Source of the DNA: Bacillota bacterium
Lineage (GTDB): Bacteria; Bacillota; Clostridia; Oscillospirales; Ruminococcaceae
DNA length: 64,000 bases
NCBI GenBank assembly: GCA_023458875.1
Contig: JAEWXO010000006.1
Coordinates: forward strand, 39,953-103,952
Direction of reading: 5' to 3'
In this document: positions 42,754 to 50,964 of the stretch, piece after piece
Position numbering within the stretch: position 1 is the stretch's first letter
Layout: each line of letters opens with the position of its first letter
Position numbers and translations under genes: made by a program
Notes under the pieces: model-generated
Database searches by the model: none
What the model saw: only the letters and a program-made list of their open reading frames with translations
Told to the model about the DNA's origin: nothing

Positions 42754-45726
42754 ATGAATTTATTAAGAAGAACAATGGCGGGTGTATTTGCACTTACAAT
42801 GGCAGTAGGCTGTGTAGCTTATACAGGCGTTGAAAGCGGAAATGGAATTTGCACTGATACAGTAAGTGCTCTGGAGTATGGGGACTATACATATACCGTC
42901 AAGGAAGGTGCCGTGACGATAACCGGTTATAACAATACAGCAGTTACAAAGCTTGAAATACCGGCTGTTATAGACGATATGCCTGTTACGGTTATTGGTG
43001 CAGCCGCATTTTCAAAGTGTACATTTCTCGGAGAGATATCACTTCCTGACTCTATTGTTTCTGTAGGAAACAAGGCATTCAGCGGATGTCCTGTCGGGAT
43101 AGCCAATCTTCCGTCAAGCATAACATGGGGTACAAATGTCTTTTACAATTGTAAATCACTTCATACGGTAATTCTTGAGGATGGATTTACATCTGTTCCT
43201 GAGGCAATGTTCTATGGCTGTACAATGCTTCAAAATGTTACAATACCAAGCTCTGTTACATCCATAGGCAAAAACGCATTTAACGGCTGTAAATATCTTA
43301 CCGATATTGAGCTTCCTGATACAGTAACAGAGATAAAAGACTATGCTTTCAGCGGATGTGAAAATTTAGTTGCATTCCAATCACCGGCTGAGCTTACCAC
43401 AATAGGCGCATATGCATTTAAGGGCTGCAGTCAGTTAAAGACTCTTAACCTTGACAATAACGGAAAGCTTACAAAAATAGGCGCATATGCGTTTGATGGA
43501 GCTACTCTTATTCAGAACCTTGTTATTCCTGATTCCGTTACCGAAATAGGCAACTATTCATTCAGATCATGCTCGTCGATTACTGAGGTTACTATTTCAA
43601 GTGGAATTACTGTTATTCCTGAGTATGCGTTTTACGGATGTACAAGTATTATAAGTGTAAACATACCGTCAGGAATAACAGAAATTCAGGCTAATGCTTT
43701 TAATGGCTGTTCAAATCTTCTCTATGTTCAGATACAGAAGGATACAAAGCTTGAAACAATTGGAAAGAGTGCGTTTTATAAATGCTCCGCTCTCAGAGGT
43801 ATAGGTACAGAGGATGCAAAGGGAATAGTAAGTAAAATAAAATCAAATACACTTGATATCATTGTAGGTGTAGAGTCACCAGCTTCTCTTAAGACAATAG
43901 GAGAAACAGCATTTTCAGAGTGTACAAACCTTACATATGTGCACATGAATAAGGTTGAAACGCTTGGAAAAGGTGCTTTCAGCAAGTGTCAGAGTATGAC
44001 AAATATAAATATTCCTGCAACTATAAAGAGTATTCCGGATGAGGCGTTTAAAGAATGTATAGTTCTTAAGGATGTAAATACAAGCGGAAGTGTAATAGAA
44101 TCAATAGGCGCCAGCGCGTTTGAAAGCTGTGCATTGCCTTCAATTACTATTCCTGACACTGTTACGGTAATAGGAAAAAAAGCATTTTATTCAAATGCAC
44201 CATTAAAGAGTGTAAAGTTCGGAGTAAACGTAAAGTCAATAGGTGAGAGTGCTTTTGAAAAGTGTACATCACTTTTAACAGCAAGCATACCTGACTCTAC
44301 TGATTCAGTATATAAAGGTGCATTCAAGGAATGTACATCACTTGTGGATGTAAAGTTCCCTAAAAATGCAAAGTTCAGAAGAATAGATATAGATACATTC
44401 AGCGGCTGTACATCACTCAAAAATGTAGTTATTCCTGAAACAGTTGTTGTTGTTGATCAGGGAGCATTTATGAACTGTTCAAGTCTGACTGCAATTGACC
44501 TTTCAAAGAGTATTACAGGTATAGGCGGAAGTGCATTCCAGTCCTGTATAACTCTTTCTGATGTAAAGCTCGGAAATATGCTCACCGTTGTGGGTGAAGG
44601 CGTATTCCGCGATTGCCTTGTTCTTAAAACAATAACAATTCCTGACTCTGTTCAGGAAATAGGAAAGGAAACATTCAAGGGCTGTACTATTCTCGAAAAG
44701 GCTGAAGTATCAAATAAAAGCTCACTTAACACAATCGGAGCAAATTTATTTGAAAACTGCAAAAGTCTTAAAACATTTAATCTTCCTTCAGGACTCCTTA
44801 ATATGGGTGAAGGCGTATTCAAGTCATGTGTCTCTGTAAATAATATCGTTATTCCTGACGGAATACTGATACTCCCTAAGGAAACCTTCTCAGGATGTAC
44901 AAGCCTTTCAAATGTTGAGCTCCGTGACCTTTATAAGATAGGAGAAAGTTCGTTTGCTTACTGTACATCACTTGAAGATATGCCGGTTCCTGAGACAGTA
45001 AATGCAATTGAAAAGAAAGCATTTATAGGCTGTAACTCATTAAAGACTGTTGCTTTCGGAAAAACTCTGCAGAGTATAGGAGACAGTGCGTTTGAAAAAT
45101 GTACAGCACTTACAGGCTCCGGAGATAAGTTCGTTGAAAACAATATACCGTATTTGTTTATACCTGAGAGTGTAAATACAGTAGGTGTAGGTGCATTTAA
45201 CGGCTGTTCAGAGCTTCTTAAAGTGAAGTTTGCCATAAATCCTACCGGAGATTATACAAGCGAAGAGACAAAGAACAAGTATGTAAAGAATATAGGTACA
45301 AATGCGTTCCTGGGATGCGGACTTACAGGAATAGAGCTTCCTGACAGTATTACACTTTTAGGCTCAAAAGCAATAGGATATGATGCAAAATATAAGCCGG
45401 TGGATGGATTTACTATTGTATGTGCCAACGTTAATAACACCGCTATAGTTTCATATGCCGGAGAAACATTTAAAGTAGACAAGTCTGCTACTGCTATTAA
45501 GGATCCGACAATAGACCCGACAATATTTTACGGTGACGTAACGGATGATAAAAAGGTTGATATTTCAGACCTTACTACACTGAGCCTTGCTTTATTGGGA
45601 GACTACACTCTTACAGGTGACAAGCTTACAGCAGCTGATGTTACAGGAGACGGCAAGTTCGATATTGCAGACCTTGCTCACCTTAAACAGTATATAATGA
45701 AGGACGATGTAAAGCTTGGAAAATAA
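42754..45726 (+). CDS. Secreted BspA-type leucine-rich-repeat protein with C-terminal dockerin
   Basis: 990 residues. Signal peptide (MNLLRRTMAGVFALTMAVGC), then many LRR_5 (BspA/TpLRR) repeats of 22-25 residues of the form IGxxAFxGCxxLxxVxIPxxVxxI up to about residue 900. A type I dockerin closes the protein: FYGDVTDDKKVDISDLTTLS and DVTGDGKFDIADLAHLKQYI, two complete calcium-binding loops. Start ATG 42754 begins the signal peptide; the frame is open to 42655 but that overlaps the promoter. BspA repeats usually mediate binding to proteins or surfaces, so this could be a cellulosome-borne adhesin rather than an enzyme. Pilin genes lie directly upstream. Confidence 0.92.
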   Translation: MNLLRRTMAGVFALTMAVGCVAYTGVESGNGICTDTVSALEYGDYTYTVKEGAVTITGYNNTAVTKLEIPAVIDDMPVTVIGAAAFSKCTFLGEISLPDSIVSVGNKAFSGCPVGIANLPSSITWGTNVFYNCKSLHTVILEDGFTSVPEAMFYGCTMLQNVTIPSSVTSIGKNAFNGCKYLTDIELPDTVTEIKDYAFSGCENLVAFQSPAELTTIGAYAFKGCSQLKTLNLDNNGKLTKIGAYAFDGATLIQNLVIPDSVTEIGNYSFRSCSSITEVTISSGITVIPEYAFYGCTSIISVNIPSGITEIQANAFNGCSNLLYVQIQKDTKLETIGKSAFYKCSALRGIGTEDAKGIVSKIKSNTLDIIVGVESPASLKTIGETAFSECTNLTYVHMNKVETLGKGAFSKCQSMTNINIPATIKSIPDEAFKECIVLKDVNTSGSVIESIGASAFESCALPSITIPDTVTVIGKKAFYSNAPLKSVKFGVNVKSIGESAFEKCTSLLTASIPDSTDSVYKGAFKECTSLVDVKFPKNAKFRRIDIDTFSGCTSLKNVVIPETVVVVDQGAFMNCSSLTAIDLSKSITGIGGSAFQSCITLSDVKLGNMLTVVGEGVFRDCLVLKTITIPDSVQEIGKETFKGCTILEKAEVSNKSSLNTIGANLFENCKSLKTFNLPSGLLNMGEGVFKSCVSVNNIVIPDGILILPKETFSGCTSLSNVELRDLYKIGESSFAYCTSLEDMPVPETVNAIEKKAFIGCNSLKTVAFGKTLQSIGDSAFEKCTALTGSGDKFVENNIPYLFIPESVNTVGVGAFNGCSELLKVKFAINPTGDYTSEETKNKYVKNIGTNAFLGCGLTGIELPDSITLLGSKAIGYDAKYKPVDGFTIVCANVNNTAIVSYAGETFKVDKSATAIKDPTIDPTIFYGDVTDDKKVDISDLTTLSLALLGDYTLTGDKLTAADVTGDGKFDIADLAHLKQYIMKDDVKLGK

Positions 45727-45757
45727 CTAAAAGTAAAAATTTCATACAATAACTAAT

Positions 45758-45791
45758 AAAAGGAGGACAATGTTATAATTGTCCTCCTTTT
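45758..45791 (+). terminator. Terminator after the LRR-dockerin gene
   Basis: AAAGGAGGACAA (45759-45770) pairs with TTGTCCTCCTTT (45779-45790) around an 8-base loop. Confidence 0.85.
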
Positions 45792-45843
45792 AGCATAATA
45801 ACATAAAAAACCTTAAAAAGTATTCAAATCTTTAAATATTTTA

Positions 45844-45872
45844 TTGACTTAAGAATAAAAAAATTGTATAAT
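45844..45872 (+). promoter_or_regulatory. Promoter of the scaffoldin gene
   Basis: TTGACT (45844-45849), 17 bases, TATAAT (45867-45872), 30 bases before the TTG start. Confidence 0.82.
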
Positions 45873-45901
45873 TTTATTATAAAATTATTGGAGTGATATA
45901 A

Positions 45902-48406
45902 TTGAAGAAAATTAAACAGGTTAGTATATGTATATTTACAAGTATGGCGATACTGTCAAACTGTATTGTTGTAAATGCTGAAACTCATGAAACAGTCATA
46001 GATGTTATGCACTGCTTGAAAAATTTTATTCTGACAGAACCGGATGAGCATAGTTACAATTACAGTAATTATGATATCAACAGAGACAATAAAGTCAATG
46101 TTCTTGATATGTGCAGATTAAAAAACAGTATTCTCAATAACACTGAGAGTGATATTTCCATTTACCCTGAAACTACAGTTACAACCGGTGTTTCGGAGAC
46201 AACGACAAATAATCAGATTAAAAAAGCAGGACTTGAAATTTCGGATGCGGAAATCGATTCTGACAGCAGCACTGTAACGGTTCCTATAAGGCTTAAAAAC
46301 AATACTATAGGTATTTCAGCCGTTCAGATGAATATTTCCTATGACAAAAGCTATTTTACACTGCAAAGTGTATATGCAGGAGATTTTAACGGAGGCTGGT
46401 CAGTGTCAAGAGACAAAAAATACATACAGTTTTCAGAGGTAAATGCACACAACATAAAATCAGACGGAATTATAGGCTATGTTGAGTTCAGTGTGTTACC
46501 GGATACTCCTGCAGGAAACTATGAGTTTTCACTTTCCGAAATACAGGCGTCAACACTTCCTGAAGGTGCTGTTCAAAGAGTGCTCACAGATGAAGAATGT
46601 CAGCGTTCATCAGATAAATATATTCTTAACTTCAAAGGCTCGGGCACTGTAACAGCCAGACCTTCGGATACTGTGATAACAAATCCGACAACTGATAAAG
46701 TAACGACAACTACAATGACTAAAGTGACAACGACCGAAAAGATAACAACGACCGGAAGAATAACAACACCTGAGGAAACGACAACAACTAAGCCGTCAAC
46801 AGCAAAGCCTGTGCCTGAAATAAAACAGGTAGCCTTTAAAATAGGAAACGATATTGAAGTAAGTAGTGACAACAGGATCATTACTGTTCCGATAGAGTTG
46901 AAAAATAACACTATAGGTATTTCTGCATGTCAGATGAATCTTGATTACAGTCTGAGATATTTTAAGCTTGTCGATGTATATGCAGGAGACTTTAACGGAA
47001 GCTGGATCAAATCAAAGTCAGGAAACACTGTTCAGTTTTCAGAGGTAAGCGCTCATAATATTACAGAAGACGGCATCATAGGCTATCTTGAGTTTGAAGT
47101 AACTCCGGGCACACCTGCAGGAATATATAACTTCTCACTTTCAGCAATACAGGCATCAACTCTTCCTGAGGGCGCTGTTCAGAGAGTACTGACAGACGAC
47201 GAATGTCTGCGTTCATCAGACGTAATAAATCTGAATTTCAGCGGTTTAAACATTGTTACAACAAAACCGTCGGCTACTACGGTAACGACGTCAGCAACTA
47301 CAGCAAAAACAACACTTCCGGAAACGACAACTACTAAAATAACAACCACAAAAGCGACAACAACAGCAATGACAACGACAACTGCAAAAATAACTACACC
47401 TACGGAAACGACAACGACTGAAGTGACAACAACAACGGAGCCAGTACCTGAAATAAAACAGGCAGTATTTAAAATAGGAAACGATATTGAAGTAAGTAAA
47501 GACAACAGTATTATTATACTTCCGATAGAACTGACAAATAATAACATAGGTATTTCGGCATGTCAGATGGATCTGAATTACAGTCTGAGATATTTTGAGC
47601 TTACTAATGTATATGTCGGAGATTTCAGCGGAAGCTGGTCAAAGTCAAGGTCAGGAAGCAGTATACAGTTTTCAGAGGTAAACGCTCATAATATTACGGA
47701 GGATGGCGTTATAGGTTATATTGAGTTTGAAGTAACCCCGGGTACACCTGCAGGAATATATAAATTTTCACTTTCATCAATACAGGCGTCAACTCTTCCG
47801 AGGGGCTCAGTTCAGAGAATGCTTACAGCTGAAGAATGTAAGGCTGAAAGCGATGAATATATCCTTAATTTTGCCGGTCTGAATATTATAACTACAACAG
47901 AGGCAGCAACGCCAAAGCAGACAACAACAACTGTGACGACAACACCGAAACAGACAACGACAACTGTGACGACAACACCGAAACAGACAACAACAAAGGT
48001 GACAACAACGCCAAAGCAAATACCCGGTAATGTACCTGATCCGTTAGCGAATAATCTCAATGCATCTATTTTTAAGGTTGTTAATGAAGAACGTGTGAAA
48101 AATGGATTAGAACCGTTTAATTTAGATATCTCATTATCATATATTTCCAACATTCGAGCATCAGAACTTAACGTATCGTTTGATACTAATAGACCTGACG
48201 GAAGTTCATACAAAACTTTGATGAGTGAATATGGAATAACGGCTTTGTATAATTATCATTATGTAGCATCAGGAAGCCCAACTGCGGCAAGTGTTTTAGA
48301 AGGACTGTTAAGGAGAAGTGTTTTTCTGGATGGGAATTACAAAAAAATGGGCATAGGTTACTATAGCGGCAGTAAAGAATATATAGCAATAATAATGACG
48401 TCATAA
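45902..48406 (+). CDS. Scaffoldin: degenerate dockerin, three cohesins, CAP domain
   Basis: 834 residues, TTG start with GGAGTGAT eight bases upstream. Signal peptide (1-26); a dockerin-like module (30-80) whose second loop DINRDNKVNVLDMCRLKNSI is intact while the first lacks the calcium-binding Asp/Asn; three cohesin-like domains (about 108-247, 308-447, 519-660) sharing IGISAxQM, QFSEVNAHNI and LEFEVTPGTPAG; Thr-rich linkers between them, the last with three TTTPKQ units; and a C-terminal CAP/SCP domain (about 715-834; VNEERVKNGLEPFNLD). Cohesins dock dockerin proteins such as the neighbours. A CAP domain on a scaffoldin is unusual. No LPXTG anchor is present, so the protein is free or attached through its own dockerin. 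Confidence 0.85.
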   Translation: MKKIKQVSICIFTSMAILSNCIVVNAETHETVIDVMHCLKNFILTEPDEHSYNYSNYDINRDNKVNVLDMCRLKNSILNNTESDISIYPETTVTTGVSETTTNNQIKKAGLEISDAEIDSDSSTVTVPIRLKNNTIGISAVQMNISYDKSYFTLQSVYAGDFNGGWSVSRDKKYIQFSEVNAHNIKSDGIIGYVEFSVLPDTPAGNYEFSLSEIQASTLPEGAVQRVLTDEECQRSSDKYILNFKGSGTVTARPSDTVITNPTTDKVTTTTMTKVTTTEKITTTGRITTPEETTTTKPSTAKPVPEIKQVAFKIGNDIEVSSDNRIITVPIELKNNTIGISACQMNLDYSLRYFKLVDVYAGDFNGSWIKSKSGNTVQFSEVSAHNITEDGIIGYLEFEVTPGTPAGIYNFSLSAIQASTLPEGAVQRVLTDDECLRSSDVINLNFSGLNIVTTKPSATTVTTSATTAKTTLPETTTTKITTTKATTTAMTTTTAKITTPTETTTTEVTTTTEPVPEIKQAVFKIGNDIEVSKDNSIIILPIELTNNNIGISACQMDLNYSLRYFELTNVYVGDFSGSWSKSRSGSSIQFSEVNAHNITEDGVIGYIEFEVTPGTPAGIYKFSLSSIQASTLPRGSVQRMLTAEECKAESDEYILNFAGLNIITTTEAATPKQTTTTVTTTPKQTTTTVTTTPKQTTTKVTTTPKQIPGNVPDPLANNLNASIFKVVNEERVKNGLEPFNLDISLSYISNIRASELNVSFDTNRPDGSSYKTLMSEYGITALYNYHYVASGSPTAASVLEGLLRRSVFLDGNYKKMGIGYYSGSKEYIAIIMTS

Positions 48407-48434
48407 TAACGAAGAATTTTAGATTAATTTAAAA

Positions 48435-48475
48435 GAGCATGTAACTGAATTAATATTAGTTGCATGCTCACTTTC
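48435..48475 (+). terminator. Terminator after the scaffoldin gene
   Basis: GAGCATGTAACT (48435-48446) pairs with AGTTGCATGCTC (48458-48469, one G-T pair), then ACTTTCATT. Confidence 0.75.
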
Positions 48476-48477
48476 AT

Positions 48478-48556
48478 TATTCAGTCAAAAATATCCGTTA
48501 AATGTTGAAACTATTTTATGTATATAAGCGAAATAATTACAATAATATGGTTGACT
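48478..48556 (+). repeat. Duplicated upstream region, copy A (pairs with 49690-49768)
   Basis: Seventy-nine bases, starting TATTCAGTCAAAAATAT and ending GGTTGACT, recur without gaps at 49690-49768 with 8 differences. Each copy ends in the -35 of a dockerin-CAP gene. Confidence 0.9.
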
Positions 48557-48579
48557 TAAAAAGAATATTCTGGTATTAT
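48551..48579 (+). promoter_or_regulatory. Promoter of the first dockerin-CAP gene
   Basis: TTGACT (48551-48556), 17 bases, TATTAT (48574-48579), 37 bases before ATG 48616. Confidence 0.78.
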
Positions 48580-48615
48580 TATAAATATAAAAGATTCAAA
48601 AAAGGAGAGAATAAA

Positions 48616-49560
48616 ATGAAAAAAACAATTAAAAAAGTAAGCGTATTACTTAGCCTTTCAATGGCATTAAACACATTTACACCCGGTTTTAATTCAATTG
48701 ATTATGTTATCAATGCAGAAGCAATAATAAAAGGGGACGTAAACTGTGACGGAATAGTATCAGGTGCCGATGCACTGAGTATGACACAGTATCTTCTGGG
48801 GCAGTTTGAACCGGACGATAAAGCACAGATAAATTCAGATATTGACAGCAACGGAAAAATAAATATCGTTGATATGATACTTATAAAAGAAATGCTTATA
48901 AGTGGAACAGTAGAAACAACAACCACAATAACGGAAGCTGTAACGGCAACTGAGCCTGAACAGCCAACGACAGAGGCTGTAACGACAACTGAGCCTGAAC
49001 AGCCAACGACAGAGGCTGTGACTACAACTGCACCGGAGCAAACAACAACAGAAGCAGTGACGACAACACCGAAACAGACAACAACAAAGGCAACGACAAC
49101 ACCGAAACAGACAACAACAAAGGTGACAACAACGCCAAAGCAGACGACAACAGCAACGGTAACAACGACGACAGAAATACCTGATATGCCTGATCCGTCT
49201 CAGAATGATACTAAGCGAGAGTTTGTTGAACTAATAAATAAAAAGCGTGCCGCTGTTGGACGTGCACCGGTGGAATTAGATACTAAGCTTTCTTATATTG
49301 CAGATGTACGCGCAGCAGAACTGTCAGTAGCATATCAGAACGGTCGCCCGGATGGAAGTGAATATACAGACCTATTAAGAAATTATGGAATTACGCCATA
49401 TGATTCATGCCAGTATATAATGAAGGATTATGGAAGTGCTTCTGGCATGATGAATGCTATAGCATCAATGGATGTCTATACAAGATCTATTTATCAAAAA
49501 GCTGGAGTAGGGTGTTATAAAGGTAGTAAAACGTACTGGGTTTTATTCCTTATATCTTAA
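48616..49560 (+). CDS. Secreted dockerin-CAP protein (first paralogue)
   Basis: 314 residues from ATG 48616 (AAAGGAGAGA upstream; the frame is open to 48502 but that includes the promoter). Signal peptide (1-35), a full type I dockerin (37-97: GDVNCDGIVSGADALSMTQY and DIDSNGKINIVDMILIKEML), a Thr/Glu-rich linker (100-195) with repeats of TTTEPEQPTTEAV and TTTPKQ, and a C-terminal CAP/SCP domain (about 198-314; FVELINKKRAAVGRAPVELD, NGRPDGSEY, AGVGCYKGSKTYWV). The CAP domain is the same type as on the scaffoldin. CAP proteins bind lipids or peptides or act as proteases in other systems; its role in a cellulosome is unknown. Confidence 0.9.
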   Translation: MKKTIKKVSVLLSLSMALNTFTPGFNSIDYVINAEAIIKGDVNCDGIVSGADALSMTQYLLGQFEPDDKAQINSDIDSNGKINIVDMILIKEMLISGTVETTTTITEAVTATEPEQPTTEAVTTTEPEQPTTEAVTTTAPEQTTTEAVTTTPKQTTTKATTTPKQTTTKVTTTPKQTTTATVTTTTEIPDMPDPSQNDTKREFVELINKKRAAVGRAPVELDTKLSYIADVRAAELSVAYQNGRPDGSEYTDLLRNYGITPYDSCQYIMKDYGSASGMMNAIASMDVYTRSIYQKAGVGCYKGSKTYWVLFLIS

Positions 49561-49648
49561 TAAAAATAAATGTTATAGAGTAAACATCAGTTATACACTT
49601 ATTCTCTACATCATGATAAAAAAGTAAACATAGCTTAAATATTAAAAC

Positions 49649-49690
49649 AGGCGTATAACCATAAAAACTGGTTATACGCCTATTTTTATT
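49649..49690 (+). terminator. Terminator after the first dockerin-CAP gene
   Basis: AGGCGTATAACCA (49649-49661) pairs with TGGTTATACGCCT (49669-49681), then ATTTTTATT. A related hairpin ends the second paralogue at 50924-50958. Confidence 0.88.
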
Positions 49691-49768
49691 ATTCAGTCAA
49701 AAATATTTGCCAGATGTTGAAAATATTTTATGTATATAAGCAAAATAATTACAATAATGTGGTTGACT
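49690..49768 (+). repeat. Duplicated upstream region, copy B
   Basis: Copy of 48478-48556 (8 of 79 bases differ), bringing the same -35 to the second dockerin-CAP gene. It shows that gene and promoter were duplicated together. Confidence 0.9.
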
Positions 49769-49791
49769 GTATAAGCATATTATGGTATCAT
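49763..49791 (+). promoter_or_regulatory. Promoter of the second dockerin-CAP gene
   Basis: TTGACT (49763-49768), 17 bases, TATCAT (49786-49791). Confidence 0.75.
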
Positions 49792-49818
49792 TATGGGTAT
49801 AACAACACAGAGGATATC

Positions 49819-49895
49819 CTTCCGTTCAATCGGAGTACAATCTCCGACTGAACGGAAGTAATTCTTCTAATCGCCTCTGCTTGTTAAAAGCAGAG
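49819..49895 (+). promoter_or_regulatory. Two leader hairpins before the second dockerin-CAP gene
   Basis: Hairpin one: CTTCCGTTCA (49819-49828) with TGAACGGAAG (49849-49858), extended by TCGGAG / CTCCGA. Hairpin two: CTCTGCTT (49875-49882) with AAGCAGAG (49888-49895). Neither is followed by a T tract, and the paralogue's leader lacks both, so they may act on RNA stability or be an insertion. Confidence 0.6.
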
Positions 49896-49934
49896 CTTTG
49901 AAAAAAATCATAAAAAAGGAGAAAGAAAAAGAAC

Positions 49935-50894
49935 ATGAGAAAAGCAATAAAAAAAGCATGCGTATTACTTAGCTTTGCTATAGCATTAAACACATTTGCA
50001 CCCGGTTTTAATTCAATCAAATCTGTTGTTAACGCAGAAGCAATAATAAAAGGAGACGTAAACTGTGACGGAATAGTATCAGGTGCCGACGCACTGAGTA
50101 TGACACAGTATCTTCTGGGGCAGTTTGAACCTGACGGAAAAGCACAGATTAATTCAGATATTGACAGCAACGGAAAAATAAATATCGTTGACATGATACT
50201 TATCAAAGAAATGCTCATAAGCGGCACTTCAGAAACAACCACTATAACAGCTTCAGAACCTGACAATACGTCAGTCACTACACCGGAGCAGACAGTAACA
50301 AGTGAAGTAACAACAACTGTACCGGAGCAGACTACAATAGAAGTTGTAACAACAACTACGCCTGAACAGACCGAAACAGAGACTATAACGACAACTATGC
50401 CAGAACAGACAACGACGGCATCTGTAACAACAACTATGTCAGAACAGACAACCACAACAGTGACAACAACACCGAAGCAGACAACGACAGCAACGGTGAA
50501 AACAACGACAGAGCTACCGGATATGCCTGATCCGTCACAGAACGAAAAAAAGAAAGCTGTCGCTGAACTTGTAAATAAAGAACGTGAGAAAAATGGTTTT
50601 GATCCTATGCAGCTTGATACAAAACTTTCATATGTTGCAGATATCCGTGCAGATGAATTAAAAATAAGCTATACTGTCGGACGTCCTGATGGGTCAAATT
50701 ATACAACTTTATTGAATAAATATCATGCAAGTGCGTTAGCAACATATCAGTATATTATGAGAGGGAATAATAGTGCATCAGAAATTGTAAGTATGATGTT
50801 AAAAAGGGGAGCTTTTTTAAATAGCACTTATAAAAAAATAGGAGTTGGTTTTGCTAGCGGCGGAGGTTATTGGGTAGTATATCTGACATCATAA
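49935..50894 (+). CDS. Secreted dockerin-CAP protein (second paralogue)
   Basis: 319 residues; signal peptide and dockerin are nearly identical to the first paralogue (same GDVNCDGIVSGADALSMTQY loop). The Thr-rich linker differs in sequence (TTVPEQTTIEVVTTTTPEQ type), and the CAP domain has diverged more (AELVNKEREKNGFDPMQLD, VGRPDGSNYTTLL, IGVGFASGGGYWVVY). So the dockerin is conserved for docking while the displayed CAP domain varies. RBS AAAGGAGAAAG. Lies 375 bases after its paralogue. Confidence 0.9.
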   Translation: MRKAIKKACVLLSFAIALNTFAPGFNSIKSVVNAEAIIKGDVNCDGIVSGADALSMTQYLLGQFEPDGKAQINSDIDSNGKINIVDMILIKEMLISGTSETTTITASEPDNTSVTTPEQTVTSEVTTTVPEQTTIEVVTTTTPEQTETETITTTMPEQTTTASVTTTMSEQTTTTVTTTPKQTTTATVKTTTELPDMPDPSQNEKKKAVAELVNKEREKNGFDPMQLDTKLSYVADIRADELKISYTVGRPDGSNYTTLLNKYHASALATYQYIMRGNNSASEIVSMMLKRGAFLNSTYKKIGVGFASGGGYWVVYLTS

Positions 50895-50923
50895 TAAAGA
50901 CATATTTTAATTAATAATAAAAC

Positions 50924-50958
50924 AAGCGTATAACCGCAACAAATCCGGTTATACGCTT
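50924..50958. terminator. Bidirectional terminator between the dockerin-CAP and GH5 genes
   Basis: AAGCGTATAACCG (50924-50936) pairs with CGGTTATACGCTT (50946-50958), 13 bp, flanked by A-rich and T-rich runs. Confidence 0.85.
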
Positions 50959-50964
50959 TAAATT

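Noticed and set aside
47930..48020. Regularly spaced repeats that could suggest a CRISPR array (also 49060-49150)
   Set aside because: The units are contiguous 33-base Thr-Pro-Lys-Gln codons in frame inside linkers, with no unique spacers. No CRISPR array or cas gene is seen in the window.
49826..50455. Minus-strand ORF of 209 codons opposite the second dockerin-CAP gene
   Set aside because: It mirrors the Thr-rich linker, giving Val/Cys/Ser repeats, and has no ribosome binding site.
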